From assembly GCA_013215375.1 (NCBI GenBank), contig JABSRB010000024.1:19419-83418 (forward strand): a stretch of 64,000 nt of DNA, written 5' to 3'. Below, piece by piece: positions 8,854 through 17,079 of the stretch. The stretch's first letter is position 1, and every line of letters begins with the position of its first letter. Source of the stretch: Oceanospirillaceae bacterium (GTDB lineage: Bacteria; Pseudomonadota; Gammaproteobacteria; Pseudomonadales; Balneatricaceae). Both the position numbers and the translations under genes were made by a program. The notes under the pieces are model-generated. The model ran no database searches, had not been told where the DNA came from, and saw only the letters and a program-made list of their open reading frames with translations.

Positions 8854-9651
8854 TCATTTAATATTTGAGTATTGTTGTCGCTCTACTAATAGCTGCACGG
8901 TATCTGTATCGATTAACTTCTGCAATGACAAAAATATAGTATTGGCCAAAGCTGCACAGGAAGAACGTTTCGACATAGCAAAATACACTGGATTCTTAGC
9001 GATAACGAGAGGAAGAGCAACAATTTTTTCAGATGAAGCTAATGATTCTCGCTCTATAGCCTGCAGCGCATCATAATAATCAGAAACAAAGAAGTCACTC
9101 CGACCAAGCATTAACCTTCTAATTTTAACGCTTTTACCTTTCAGTTCAGAGATTTTAAGATATTTTTTGGAAAAATCATCAAAGCTATCCCCAAAACTTC
9201 CGCCCATGGGAATATCGCCTTTAAGTCCAATTAAATCTTCGAGCTTAGTAAACTCAAATATTTTATCAGCACGCGTAAATACTCTCGCTTCATTGATCAG
9301 AAAAGCAGGACTGTACTCATAGATTAAAGCTCTTTTTTTCGTCTGATATATCCCAAGCACCATATCGATGCTGCCAAACTCTAAATGCTGCAACATGCGT
9401 TTCCAGGGGTACTTTACAAATTTCACGGGCAGATTCATCTCCTTCCCAATCATTTGCATTAATTCAATAGCAACCCCCTCAACTCTCCCTGATTTCTTAT
9501 GCTCCATTAAGAGGGGGTACCAGCCTAGGGAACCTGATACCTTTATTTCCTTGCATACTCGACAGCTAGCACACTTTTCACCAATAGCAGCGGATGCTAC
9601 CAATTGGCTAAAAAGTGAGAGAAGTATCATAGAAATAACTCTTAATAACAT
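8854..9651 (-). CDS. periplasmic amino-acid-type substrate-binding protein (SBP_bac_3)
   Basis: Secreted protein of 265 residues with an N-terminal signal peptide (hydrophobic residues about 3-20, cleavage near ASA|AIG), followed by a type II periplasmic binding fold: GWYPLLMEHKKSGRVEGVAIELM, then GSIDMVLGIYQTKKRA. No permease or ATPase gene adjoins, so it is an orphan that may feed a distant transporter or a sensor. Directly after the cleavage region is C27-x2-C30-x2-C33, an unusual cysteine cluster for this family. AAGGTC precedes the ATG. Confidence 0.85.
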   Translation of the reverse strand: MLLRVISMILLSLFSQLVASAAIGEKCASCRVCKEIKVSGSLGWYPLLMEHKKSGRVEGVAIELMQMIGKEMNLPVKFVKYPWKRMLQHLEFGSIDMVLGIYQTKKRALIYEYSPAFLINEARVFTRADKIFEFTKLEDLIGLKGDIPMGGSFGDSFDDFSKKYLKISELKGKSVKIRRLMLGRSDFFVSDYYDALQAIERESLASSEKIVALPLVIAKNPVYFAMSKRSSCAALANTIFLSLQKLIDTDTVQLLVERQQYSNIK

Positions 9652-9890
9652 TTTTGACCTTTAGCTTATATTCAATCTAAAAAACATCTGTTCTTACAGT
9701 ACTACTGACCATTTAGCACATAAAATATAGGTAATACAGCATAGGTATTTAATAGATGAATATTAATAAGTCTTAGTCGTATTCTTAATGGCAAAAATAA
9801 ACATAAAAAATCTACCCCAAACTATAGCTTTAAAAATGACAGTTGATACACTCCTGAAAAAATAAATTTAATTATTAGGGGACCGTATAA

Positions 9891-10328
9891 ATGCGTTATT
9901 TACATACCATGGTAAGAGTTAAAGACCTCGAAAAATCTCTACACTTTTACTGCAACTTATTAGGACTCACTCAAGTAAATAGACACGATAATGAAGCGGG
10001 CAAATTCAGCCTGATCTTTCTCGCCGCAGACGACAACCAAGATGCACAAGCGCAAAAAAGCCCCTTGTTAGAGCTTACTTTTAACTGGGATACCAGTGAT
10101 TACGAAGACGGCCGAAATTTCGGACATTTAGCCTACGAAGTAGACGATATCTATGCACTTTGTCAAAAGCTACAAGATGGCGGAGTGATTATCAATCGCC
10201 CTCCCAGAGACGGACATATGGCTTTTGTTAGATCTCCTGACGGCATCTCCATTGAGCTTTTGCAAAAAGGTGAGAGTCTAGCCTCAGCAGAGCCTTGGGC
10301 CTCTATGGAAAATACAGGTACTTGGTAA
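9891..10328 (+). CDS. gloA: lactoylglutathione lyase (glyoxalase I)
   Basis: Glyoxalase I of 145 residues, which converts the methylglyoxal-glutathione hemithioacetal to S-lactoylglutathione. All four expected metal ligands are visible: H5 in LHTMVRV, E61 in LLELTFNW, H79 in NFGHLAYEV and E122 in SIELLQK. The FYCNLLGL motif and the two beta-alpha-beta-beta-beta repeats are in place. The C-terminal tail (ASAEPWASMENTGTW) is a little longer than in E. coli. AGGGGA lies upstream of the ATG. Regulation is not visible. Confidence 0.93.
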   Translation: MRYLHTMVRVKDLEKSLHFYCNLLGLTQVNRHDNEAGKFSLIFLAADDNQDAQAQKSPLLELTFNWDTSDYEDGRNFGHLAYEVDDIYALCQKLQDGGVIINRPPRDGHMAFVRSPDGISIELLQKGESLASAEPWASMENTGTW

Positions 10329-10352
10329 ACACTCCATTCAAAGGCGATATTT

Positions 10353-11093
10353 GTGTTTAAAACAGCTTTTAAACGTTTATTTAAAGACAGTCCTAACGCC
10401 TTTGATTTTCCATACAGCATAAAGCGCAGCCAGCGCAAAAGTTTATCCATTCAAATAAAGAAAGGTGCTGTACGAGTACTCGCTCCCCAGCAATTTCCCG
10501 AAGCGGAAATACTCCGTTTTTTAGCTGAAAAACAAGTTTGGATTATGCAGAAGCTACAGGTGCAAACAGCACTTAACAGCCAAATGGAAGCGGTGAAAAA
10601 CAATGCCATGTTACTCTGTAACGGCGTGCTTAAAAATATTATTATTATACCCTCGCTGCACTTTTCATTAATAGAGTTACCCTCATCAATCGAGCTGGGC
10701 ATTCCTAAAAGAGTGACTCCACAAAATCAAGCCAGCTATATTAAGAAACAATTATCAGATTGGTATAAACAGCGCGCCTGGGACTATTTACCCCACAGAT
10801 TAGCGCAGCTATCTACACAACTGTCACTTCACCCTTGTGATGTACAAATAAAACAGTACAAAGCACGTTGGGGTAGCTGTAACAGTAAGGGCGTTATTAA
10901 CCTCAATTCGTTATTAATGATGACACCCGATTTTGTCATTGATTATGTAATAGTTCACGAGTTGTGCCACTTAAAACATATGAATCATAGCGCACAATTT
11001 TGGGCGTTAGTCGCCAAACATTTCCCCGCCTATAAACAGGCAAAAAGCTGGCTAAAAACTCACCAACTCCAACTGCATTCATTTCATCAATAA
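10353..11093 (+). CDS. YgjP-like zinc metallopeptidase domain protein (SprT/M48-like, DUF45)
   Basis: Cytosolic protein of 246 residues in the YgjP/DUF45 family. The zinc motif is VHELCHLKHMNH (H202, E203, H206, with H212 as a likely further ligand), followed by the family's SAQFW. The RWGSCNSKGVINLN block at about 173-187 is the second hallmark. The start is GTG at 10353, 24 bases after gloA, with only a weak upstream AAGG; co-transcription with gloA is possible. Its physiological substrate is unknown. Confidence 0.88.
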   Translation: MFKTAFKRLFKDSPNAFDFPYSIKRSQRKSLSIQIKKGAVRVLAPQQFPEAEILRFLAEKQVWIMQKLQVQTALNSQMEAVKNNAMLLCNGVLKNIIIIPSLHFSLIELPSSIELGIPKRVTPQNQASYIKKQLSDWYKQRAWDYLPHRLAQLSTQLSLHPCDVQIKQYKARWGSCNSKGVINLNSLLMMTPDFVIDYVIVHELCHLKHMNHSAQFWALVAKHFPAYKQAKSWLKTHQLQLHSFHQ

Positions 11094-11104
11094 GGTTAAG
11101 CTAC

Positions 11105-11578
11105 ATGTTAATTTGGCAGTGCAAAAAATTTAACGAGCTATCGATCAATGAGCTCTACAGCATCATCAAAGCAAGACAAGACGTTTTTATCATGGAGCAA
11201 GATTGCGTCTACGCCGACTTAGACGGAGCCGATCATGAGTGTCTGCATTTATTCGCGACGCTTGAGAGCGATGACTTAAACACCCCCCATTTAAACATTG
11301 TCGCCTATTTAAGAATCGTCCCTCCTGGCGTCAAATACCCACAGGCATCTTTAGGTCGCATACTAACAACCTCACAAGCGCGAGGTACAGGTGCTGGAAC
11401 CAGTCTGGTCACTAAAGCGCTAGAACAGATTGAGCGCGATCACCCTGCGCAAGATATCAAAATTTCGGCGCAAGTTTATCTACAAAAATTTTACAAGAGC
11501 TTCGGTTTTAAAAATATTTCTGAAATCTATGATGAGGATGGTATCGATCACATCGATATGTTATTAACTAGGACCTAA
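11105..11578 (+). CDS. elaA: ElaA-type GNAT acetyltransferase
   Basis: GNAT-family N-acetyltransferase of 157 residues matching ElaA. The N-terminal Y.IIKARQDVFIMEQDCVY region is the family signature. LGRILTTSQARGTGAGTSLV contains the acetyl-CoA-binding RxxGxG loop as ARGTGAG, and FYKSFGF follows near the end. It starts 11 bases after the YgjP-like gene, with AAGGTT upstream of the ATG, so these small genes probably form one transcript. The acceptor substrate is not known. Confidence 0.9.
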   Translation: MLIWQCKKFNELSINELYSIIKARQDVFIMEQDCVYADLDGADHECLHLFATLESDDLNTPHLNIVAYLRIVPPGVKYPQASLGRILTTSQARGTGAGTSLVTKALEQIERDHPAQDIKISAQVYLQKFYKSFGFKNISEIYDEDGIDHIDMLLTRT

Positions 11579-11608
11579 ACAGACCGATACTTCAGACAAG
11601 GAAAAGTG

Positions 11609-12238
11609 ATGAATACGGACATGTTACTGCTTTACACGGCTATTGCTTTCTTTTATGTGATCAGCCCAGGACCCGCTATTTTTTTAGCCATTGCCAATGG
11701 CTTAACAGGTCCAATGAAAAACGTGTTATTTTCCAGCTTGGGTAATATCAGTGGCTTATTTTTACTTTCAACGGTTTCTATCTTAGGTCTTGGCGCGCTA
11801 TTACTCACCTCTGAAAACTTATTTTTAGCAGTAAAAATTTTTGGCGCACTGTATTTGTTATTTTTAGGCTTGAAGCAAATTAAACTTGCCAGTCAAGCCA
11901 AGTTACCTGTGGTTGAGCAATCACCGCAAAGCTTTAAAAGCTCTTTTAGCTATTATAAAGAAGGCTTTTTTTTAGCCTCGACTAACCCTAAAGCAATCTT
12001 GTTTTTCACCGCTCTTTTCCCGCAGTTTTTAGAGGTAGGACACAGCATAGTCCTGCAGTTTTTTAGTATGACTGCTATATTCATGCTGCTATCACTATTG
12101 TCTCTACTCAGTTACGCCTTTATCTTCAAACAAGCCAAAGGCGCATTAGCAAAAGGCCAGCGCATGACTTGGTTTCATCGTATTACCGGTGGCCTCTTTA
12201 TCGGTATGGGCGTCCTTTTACTACAATTGAGAAATTAG
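11609..12238 (+). CDS. LysE/RhtB family amino-acid exporter
   Basis: Inner-membrane protein of 209 residues with about six hydrophobic segments and the LysE-family N-terminal signature ISPGPAIFLAIANGL. The second-half NPKAILFFTALFPQF motif is also typical. ATG at 11609 is preferred over GTG at 11606 because AAGGA (11598-11602) is better spaced for it. Members export amino acids or homoserine lactone-type compounds; the substrate here is unknown. The last 4 bases overlap the convergent rarD. Confidence 0.9.
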   Translation: MNTDMLLLYTAIAFFYVISPGPAIFLAIANGLTGPMKNVLFSSLGNISGLFLLSTVSILGLGALLLTSENLFLAVKIFGALYLLFLGLKQIKLASQAKLPVVEQSPQSFKSSFSYYKEGFFLASTNPKAILFFTALFPQFLEVGHSIVLQFFSMTAIFMLLSLLSLLSYAFIFKQAKGALAKGQRMTWFHRITGGLFIGMGVLLLQLRN

Positions 12239-13140
12239 CTGGACAGCTTAGCTGAGCGTTTTTTGTTACGCGCTCTGCGCCAGACATCAAAGACAAACAG
12301 TATCAATGCTGCCCATATAAAGGCAAAGGTGGTGAGCTTGGTCTGATCTAATGCCTCTCCAAAAAGCACGATAGCCATCACAAACATCATACTTGGCCCT
12401 ATATATTGAAATAATCCAAGCATGTAATAGGGTATGCGAGTGGCGGCTGCACTAAATGCTAGCAGCGGTAAAGTTGTCACCACACCGGCGCTAATCAGCA
12501 CAAGATTCAAAGACAGCGAATTTACTTGAAAATTGGTGGTTTCACTGGTTGTAATACACCAGTAAATGATCGCAGGAGGTACTAATATTGCCGTCTCAAT
12601 AAACAGTGATGTAACAGCTGTTAACTGAACCTTCTTCTTGATAAGCCCGTAAATACCAAAACTAAAAGCCAAAGCTAATGATACCCAAGGAATTGAGCCA
12701 TACACCACTAATTGCAGTGCGACGCCAAAGAAAGCCAACGCGACAGCCGCTAATTGCAATTTAGGTAAACGCTCATTTAAAAACAACATACCCAATGCCA
12801 CATTCAGCAGTGGATTGATAAAATATCCCAAGCTCGCTTCAAGCATTCTATCGTTATTGACCGCCCAGATAAAAATCAGCCAATTCACGCCAATCAGCAG
12901 CGAGGTAGCACTCAAAATCAACATTAATTTTGGCTGTTTTATAATATCTTTAACTACTTTTAATTGCCCTGTCAGCAGTACCAGTAAAAACAGTAGTGAA
13001 AATGACCAAATAACTCGGTGCATAATTATTTCAATGGGGGATATTTGGTCAATATATTTAAAATAAAGAGGCGCCACACCCCACAAGGTATAGGCACAAA
13101 GCGCATAAATAACACCTTGTTTAAATTCATTTTTTTCCAT
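12235..13140 (-). CDS. rarD: RarD, EamA-family transporter
   Basis: Inner-membrane protein of 301 residues with about ten hydrophobic helices. The N-terminus KQGVIYALCAYTLWGVAP is diagnostic of RarD, followed by YFKYIDQISPIEIIMHRVIWS. The start is placed at ATG 13140 (MEKNEFKQG), which matches where RarD homologues begin; an upstream TTG at 13176 would add 12 atypical residues. The transported substrate is unknown despite the family's historic chloramphenicol-sensitivity label. It converges on the LysE-type gene. Confidence 0.88.
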   Translation of the reverse strand: MEKNEFKQGVIYALCAYTLWGVAPLYFKYIDQISPIEIIMHRVIWSFSLLFLLVLLTGQLKVVKDIIKQPKLMLILSATSLLIGVNWLIFIWAVNNDRMLEASLGYFINPLLNVALGMLFLNERLPKLQLAAVALAFFGVALQLVVYGSIPWVSLALAFSFGIYGLIKKKVQLTAVTSLFIETAILVPPAIIYWCITTSETTNFQVNSLSLNLVLISAGVVTTLPLLAFSAAATRIPYYMLGLFQYIGPSMMFVMAIVLFGEALDQTKLTTFAFIWAALILFVFDVWRRARNKKRSAKLSS

Positions 13141-13547
13141 GATAGACACTTTTAAATAAGTAGAGAGGAGCAACACTGGGCATAGCTTTTACCGATTGTA
13201 AAAACTGGCATTACGTTTATAACAGATATCTTCAGATAGCCTTAGCTAATTCTAAAGAGAATTAATTATTAGGTATAATTATCAGGTGCAGCAAGCTAGT
13301 TTTGAACAGAAAAACAACAGCTAACAGTCCTGTTGATAAATATCGAAAAAGATTGTCTGATTGCTCTTTTTAAAACGAGTTATTGTTACAGACATTTATA
13401 ATAAATTATATGACGAGACGCCGCTATTTACCTTGTCCTCTCTTGGAAAATACGATAAATTTATGCGTTTGGAAGCGACTAACTGTTGAACTACAATTTT
13501 ACTTATTTTCAACAGATATTACGCACTTGTACTAGGATTTAACCAGT
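13141..13547. other. intergenic region between divergent rarD and KfrA-like gene
   Basis: About 400 bases without a supportable gene. It is AT-rich. A perfect TATAAT hexamer at 13274-13279 has no good -35 partner. It probably holds the promoters of both divergent genes; nothing else was recognised. Confidence 0.5.
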
Positions 13548-14681
13548 TTGAATCAGCCGCAAACTTTCAGCGATCACAAAATAAGACAGACCATAGAAGC
13601 ACTTAAAAGCGATGGTCAAAATATCACACCATGGGCCGTACAATCTAGGCTCGGCGGTGGTGACTTTTTACGCATACAGCAAATGATCGATCAGTTTTTC
13701 CCCCATTTAAAAACGACTGCGACAGAACCAGCACCCATGCAGTTTTCTGCTCAACCTAAGAGTGTTGATTTCATTGCTGAGTCCCATCAATCAACAGACA
13801 TTATAGACAAGCAAATGCCCTCTGGCATCGAAGCTTCCATGTATCAGATGCAGACCACTTTGGGCCAAATGGCCAATCAATTGTGGAATGATGCGGCAAG
13901 CAATGCCGAGAACCAAGTCAGAGGCAAGCTATTTAGCGCACAGCAAGCGCACGCAGAGGCAAAACAAGCTCATGTTGAAGCAGAAGTTGCAAAAGAGCAA
14001 ATGCAACAAACTATTGGCAAGTTAACAGCAGAACTTGATGTACTCGATGTAGAATACAAACAAACACAAGCGGCCCTTGAAAGTGAGAGTAGCCAGCTTA
14101 AAGACACCTTAACTCAACGTGATTCTCTGCTTAAAAATGTTGAGGCGCTAGAGAGCGAGAACCAAACACTAGAGCAAACCGCTTTTAATGCTAATATTAA
14201 AGCGGCCAAGGCAGAGGGATTAGCAGAAATAGTGAAAGAGCAACTGGCTCTCGCCAAGCAGTCTGAAAAACAGATTCAAAAATCTCTGGATCGCTCTGAG
14301 AAGAAAGTGAGTGATTTAAATAGAGAGATGCACAATACCAGCCAATCTTTACGCGATGAAATGCGTGATAGGCAAGTCCCTTTGTATCCACAAAAAAGAG
14401 TGCGCACTACCGACGATTCACTGCAGGCACAATACCCGCCTCAAGAAATACCACCCGCTAAAGATGCACAACCCGCCCCGCAAATGCCACAACCTATAAC
14501 ACCACCACCCGCTGCCAGCCCATTACAACCAAACCCGAGCACTCAAGGTAAGGCATTGCAAGATTTAGGTCACGCACTAGTGATGACTCGCGCCAAAAAA
14601 GTATCCCAAGCGAAAACCCGCACCTTAAGTGATAAATTATTCGAGCGTAAAAAAAGTCAGTTTAGAGCCAAGAAGAAGTAG
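13548..14681 (+). CDS. KfrA-like DNA-binding coiled-coil protein
   Basis: Protein of 377 residues. Residues 8-55 (HKIRQTIEALKSDGQNITPW onward, with RLGGGDF) match the KfrA N-terminal DNA-binding domain known from plasmid segregation regulators. A long heptad-rich coiled coil follows (about 95-270), then a proline- and glutamine-rich linker (about 290-335) and a strongly basic tail (KKVSQAKTR, RKKSQFRAKKK). The start is TTG at 13548 with AGGA 11 bases upstream. It stands alone between rarD and the hydrolase fusion, with no partition genes nearby. A chromosomal nucleoid-associated or filament-forming role is inference. Confidence 0.8.
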   Translation: MNQPQTFSDHKIRQTIEALKSDGQNITPWAVQSRLGGGDFLRIQQMIDQFFPHLKTTATEPAPMQFSAQPKSVDFIAESHQSTDIIDKQMPSGIEASMYQMQTTLGQMANQLWNDAASNAENQVRGKLFSAQQAHAEAKQAHVEAEVAKEQMQQTIGKLTAELDVLDVEYKQTQAALESESSQLKDTLTQRDSLLKNVEALESENQTLEQTAFNANIKAAKAEGLAEIVKEQLALAKQSEKQIQKSLDRSEKKVSDLNREMHNTSQSLRDEMRDRQVPLYPQKRVRTTDDSLQAQYPPQEIPPAKDAQPAPQMPQPITPPPAASPLQPNPSTQGKALQDLGHALVMTRAKKVSQAKTRTLSDKLFERKKSQFRAKKK

Positions 14682-14690
14682 GCTTTTATA

Positions 14691-14721
14691 ATACCTACCC
14701 CTATCACGAGGTAGGTATTAC
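14691..14721. terminator. hairpin between convergent genes
   Basis: Perfect 10-bp stem AATACCTACC (14691-14700) / GGTAGGTATT (14712-14721) with an 11-base loop, between two convergent genes. There is no run of T on either side beyond AT-rich sequence, so intrinsic termination is likely but not certain. Confidence 0.5.
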
Positions 14722-14726
14722 CGGCG

Positions 14727-15950
14727 CTAACACTTAACCTTTACATTATTATTAATATCCCTAGAGCGGCGAATCAACTCATCCCCCACTATCTGTACCT
14801 TAGATTTTGCCATTCGATCATAGAGCAGTACATTGACACTCGCCGCTAGATTCATACAACCTTGAGTGGGTACATATACCACAGCATCTGCAATATCAAC
14901 GAGGGACTGATCGACGCTACTGTCTTCGGGACCAAATATATAAATAGCATGTTCAGGATGTTCAAACTCCGGCAGAGGTATCGCTCCCTCTATCAGATCA
15001 ACACAAATAAGCTGACGTTTGGCTGTTTTAAACTGGCTAAAATCTTCAACATGTTGCAGTGGAATTTTGTCCGTCATTTGTTTTGTATCCGTATTAAAAC
15101 GCGCTGCTCGATCGTATCTAAGCCCGCTATAATAAACAGCATCAGCACTGTAACACCCTGCTGCTCGCATCACAGCGCCTACATTGCTGGGGCTCTTAGG
15201 GTCTATTAACCCTACAATTACTTTTTTATCTGCTAATTCTTTACTCATTTTTAACCATTGTCTAATCTGTAATGCCAATTGTTCGGGCTGCTCTAGGGGA
15301 AGAAAGTGCCCGCAGTGCAGAATTTGTTTGAGGATAATACTGTTAGAACTTTTTTGCATCCGCTGCATTTTTTTACGATCAACTAACTGATCACTAACGC
15401 CATAACACAACCAGGTAGGGATATTCTGCTGGGCGAGTAAATCACATAAATCTTCGCGCTTAGAGAGTTCATCTAAATGGTGTTTTAGATCACTGAGTTT
15501 GAAATTTTTCTCCATTGCCTTAATCATCTCGATCAAAGCGTTATCACCATGGAATGATATATCCAAGAAACTTAAAATCCGCGCACTACTCAAGCCATTA
15601 TAACCTTCGCTACCGATACTTTTTAAGATTCGTTGACGTTGCTGATACTCTTCTTCTGGCAGTGCTATAGGCGTATTTGCAATCAGCATTAGACGCTCTA
15701 GTTGGGAGGTAAAATGCAAACTAACTGCCGCTGCTAGATACCCACCCAAAGAAAACCCCACCAAGCTAAAAGAGCAACCTTCACTGTGATTATGAATTTG
15801 CTTAAGCAAATTAGCGACGACATCTTGTAAACTACCACTATTAATCAACGATAAATGAATCAATTGATTATCGGTGGCGAGGTGTGGCCAAAGCTTCGAC
15901 CAAACTCGCTCATCGCACATCGTGCCTGGGATAAAATAAACTAGGGCCAT
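14727..15950 (-). CDS. fusion: alpha/beta hydrolase + SpoU/TrmH-type RNA methyltransferase
   Basis: Single open frame of 407 residues joining two enzymes. Residues 1-234 form an alpha/beta hydrolase with a GFSLGG nucleophile elbow and a late histidine in HCGHFLPLEQP. Residues 235-407 form a SpoU-family 2'-O-methyltransferase with NVGAVMRAAG (motif 1), YIFGPEDSS (motif 2) and CMNLAASVNVLLYDR (motif 3, SAM knot). The start is ATG 15950 with GGAG 7 bases upstream; in-frame codons back to 16025 lack such support. The junction reads W-L-K then M235-S-K with no stop, through an A5 run. With A4, the hydrolase would stop at TGA overlapping the methyltransferase ATG (ATGA). So this is either a genuine fusion or a one-base change or error merging two coupled genes. 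Confidence 0.8.
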   Translation of the reverse strand: MALVYFIPGTMCDERVWSKLWPHLATDNQLIHLSLINSGSLQDVVANLLKQIHNHSEGCSFSLVGFSLGGYLAAAVSLHFTSQLERLMLIANTPIALPEEEYQQRQRILKSIGSEGYNGLSSARILSFLDISFHGDNALIEMIKAMEKNFKLSDLKHHLDELSKREDLCDLLAQQNIPTWLCYGVSDQLVDRKKMQRMQKSSNSIILKQILHCGHFLPLEQPEQLALQIRQWLKMSKELADKKVIVGLIDPKSPSNVGAVMRAAGCYSADAVYYSGLRYDRAARFNTDTKQMTDKIPLQHVEDFSQFKTAKRQLICVDLIEGAIPLPEFEHPEHAIYIFGPEDSSVDQSLVDIADAVVYVPTQGCMNLAASVNVLLYDRMAKSKVQIVGDELIRRSRDINNNVKVKC

Positions 15951-16082
15951 ACCAATCTCCGCCTTTTTCCGCATAAGTGTATGCTTTTTAGTCGACATAC
16001 AAATACTCATCAACAATAGATTCATATTATGCTAATGTTACTAAAAAGTATCAAACATTTAGTAAGGTTAATCATCATTGGT

Positions 16083-17075
16083 ATGTCAATGTTTTTAAAG
16101 AACACACTGGTAAATTCTTCCGCTTTTTTAAAACAAAAAAGCATCCTCTTATTGCTTTTATTTACACTATCTCCCCTCACTGCAGCCACACCTACCGCGG
16201 TATCTATCCCATTACTTGATTGGAGCAGTCAACGTGTTATCTCTAAAGCTATTGGTAATTTTTTAACCACAGAGAACTATCAAGTCCAATACAAAACCAT
16301 GTCCGAGAACGACTTATGGGGCTCTATGGCCAGAGGTTTGGTACATTTTCACATCGAGGTATGGCAGGCATCCGCGGGTCGCGAGTTTCAATTGATGGTA
16401 AACAAAAAACGCTTCATTGATTTGGGAAAACACTCTGCACGAACCATGGAAGAGTGGTGGTATCCACTGTATGTCGAAAAACTCTGCCCGGGATTGCCCG
16501 ACTGGAAAGCACTGCTTAACTGCTCCCAATTATTTTCTGATAGGAACTCTACTAAAGGTGTATACCACTTAGGTCCCTGGGAATATAACGATGCCGATTT
16601 AATTCGCAGTTTAGGCCTTAACTTCAAAATCAAAAAACACCAGAATAATGATTTAATATGGCAAGAGCTTGAAAAGTCGATCGCCAATCAGCGCCCAATG
16701 ATACTACTAAACTGGACCCCTAACTGGACCGATCAACGTATCCCCGGGCGATTTGTGAAGTTCCCCGAGTATCATCCACTGTGTGAGACAAATCCCAGCT
16801 GGGGGATCAATCCTGACCTAAAGTATGATTGTGGTAATGTGCAAAATGCCTGGATTAAAAAAGCGGCCTGGAAAGGATTACAAGAGCAATTCCCCTGCGT
16901 ATATGGCCTGATAAAAAATATGGATTTAACCAACGAGATGATCGCTGAAGCCTCTGCACTAATTGACTACGATAAAGTAGAAGAGGAGACCGCAGCCCTT
17001 CTTTGGTTAGATAAAAACCTCGCTAAAGTACAGTCTTGGGGCGACGATGGCTGCTTTAGCAATGGCTCATCCTAA
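16083..17075 (+). CDS. glycine betaine/proline-type ABC transporter substrate-binding protein (OpuAC/ProX-like)
   Basis: Periplasmic binding protein of about 330 residues with a signal peptide (KQKSILLLLLFTLSPLTAA, cleavage near TAA|TPT). The OpuAC fold is indicated by IPLLDWSSQRVISKAIGNFL at the mature N-terminus, and by several tryptophans in the places used for the aromatic cage of quaternary-amine binders (EVWQ, GPWEYND, NWTPNW). No ABC permease or ATPase gene adjoins. The start is uncertain: in-frame ATGs at 16029, 16083 and 16089 have no clear ribosome-binding site. Ligand assignment to betaine, choline or proline betaine is inference from the family. Confidence 0.8.
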   Translation: MSMFLKNTLVNSSAFLKQKSILLLLLFTLSPLTAATPTAVSIPLLDWSSQRVISKAIGNFLTTENYQVQYKTMSENDLWGSMARGLVHFHIEVWQASAGREFQLMVNKKRFIDLGKHSARTMEEWWYPLYVEKLCPGLPDWKALLNCSQLFSDRNSTKGVYHLGPWEYNDADLIRSLGLNFKIKKHQNNDLIWQELEKSIANQRPMILLNWTPNWTDQRIPGRFVKFPEYHPLCETNPSWGINPDLKYDCGNVQNAWIKKAAWKGLQEQFPCVYGLIKNMDLTNEMIAEASALIDYDKVEEETAALLWLDKNLAKVQSWGDDGCFSNGSS

Positions 17076-17079
17076 TGCG

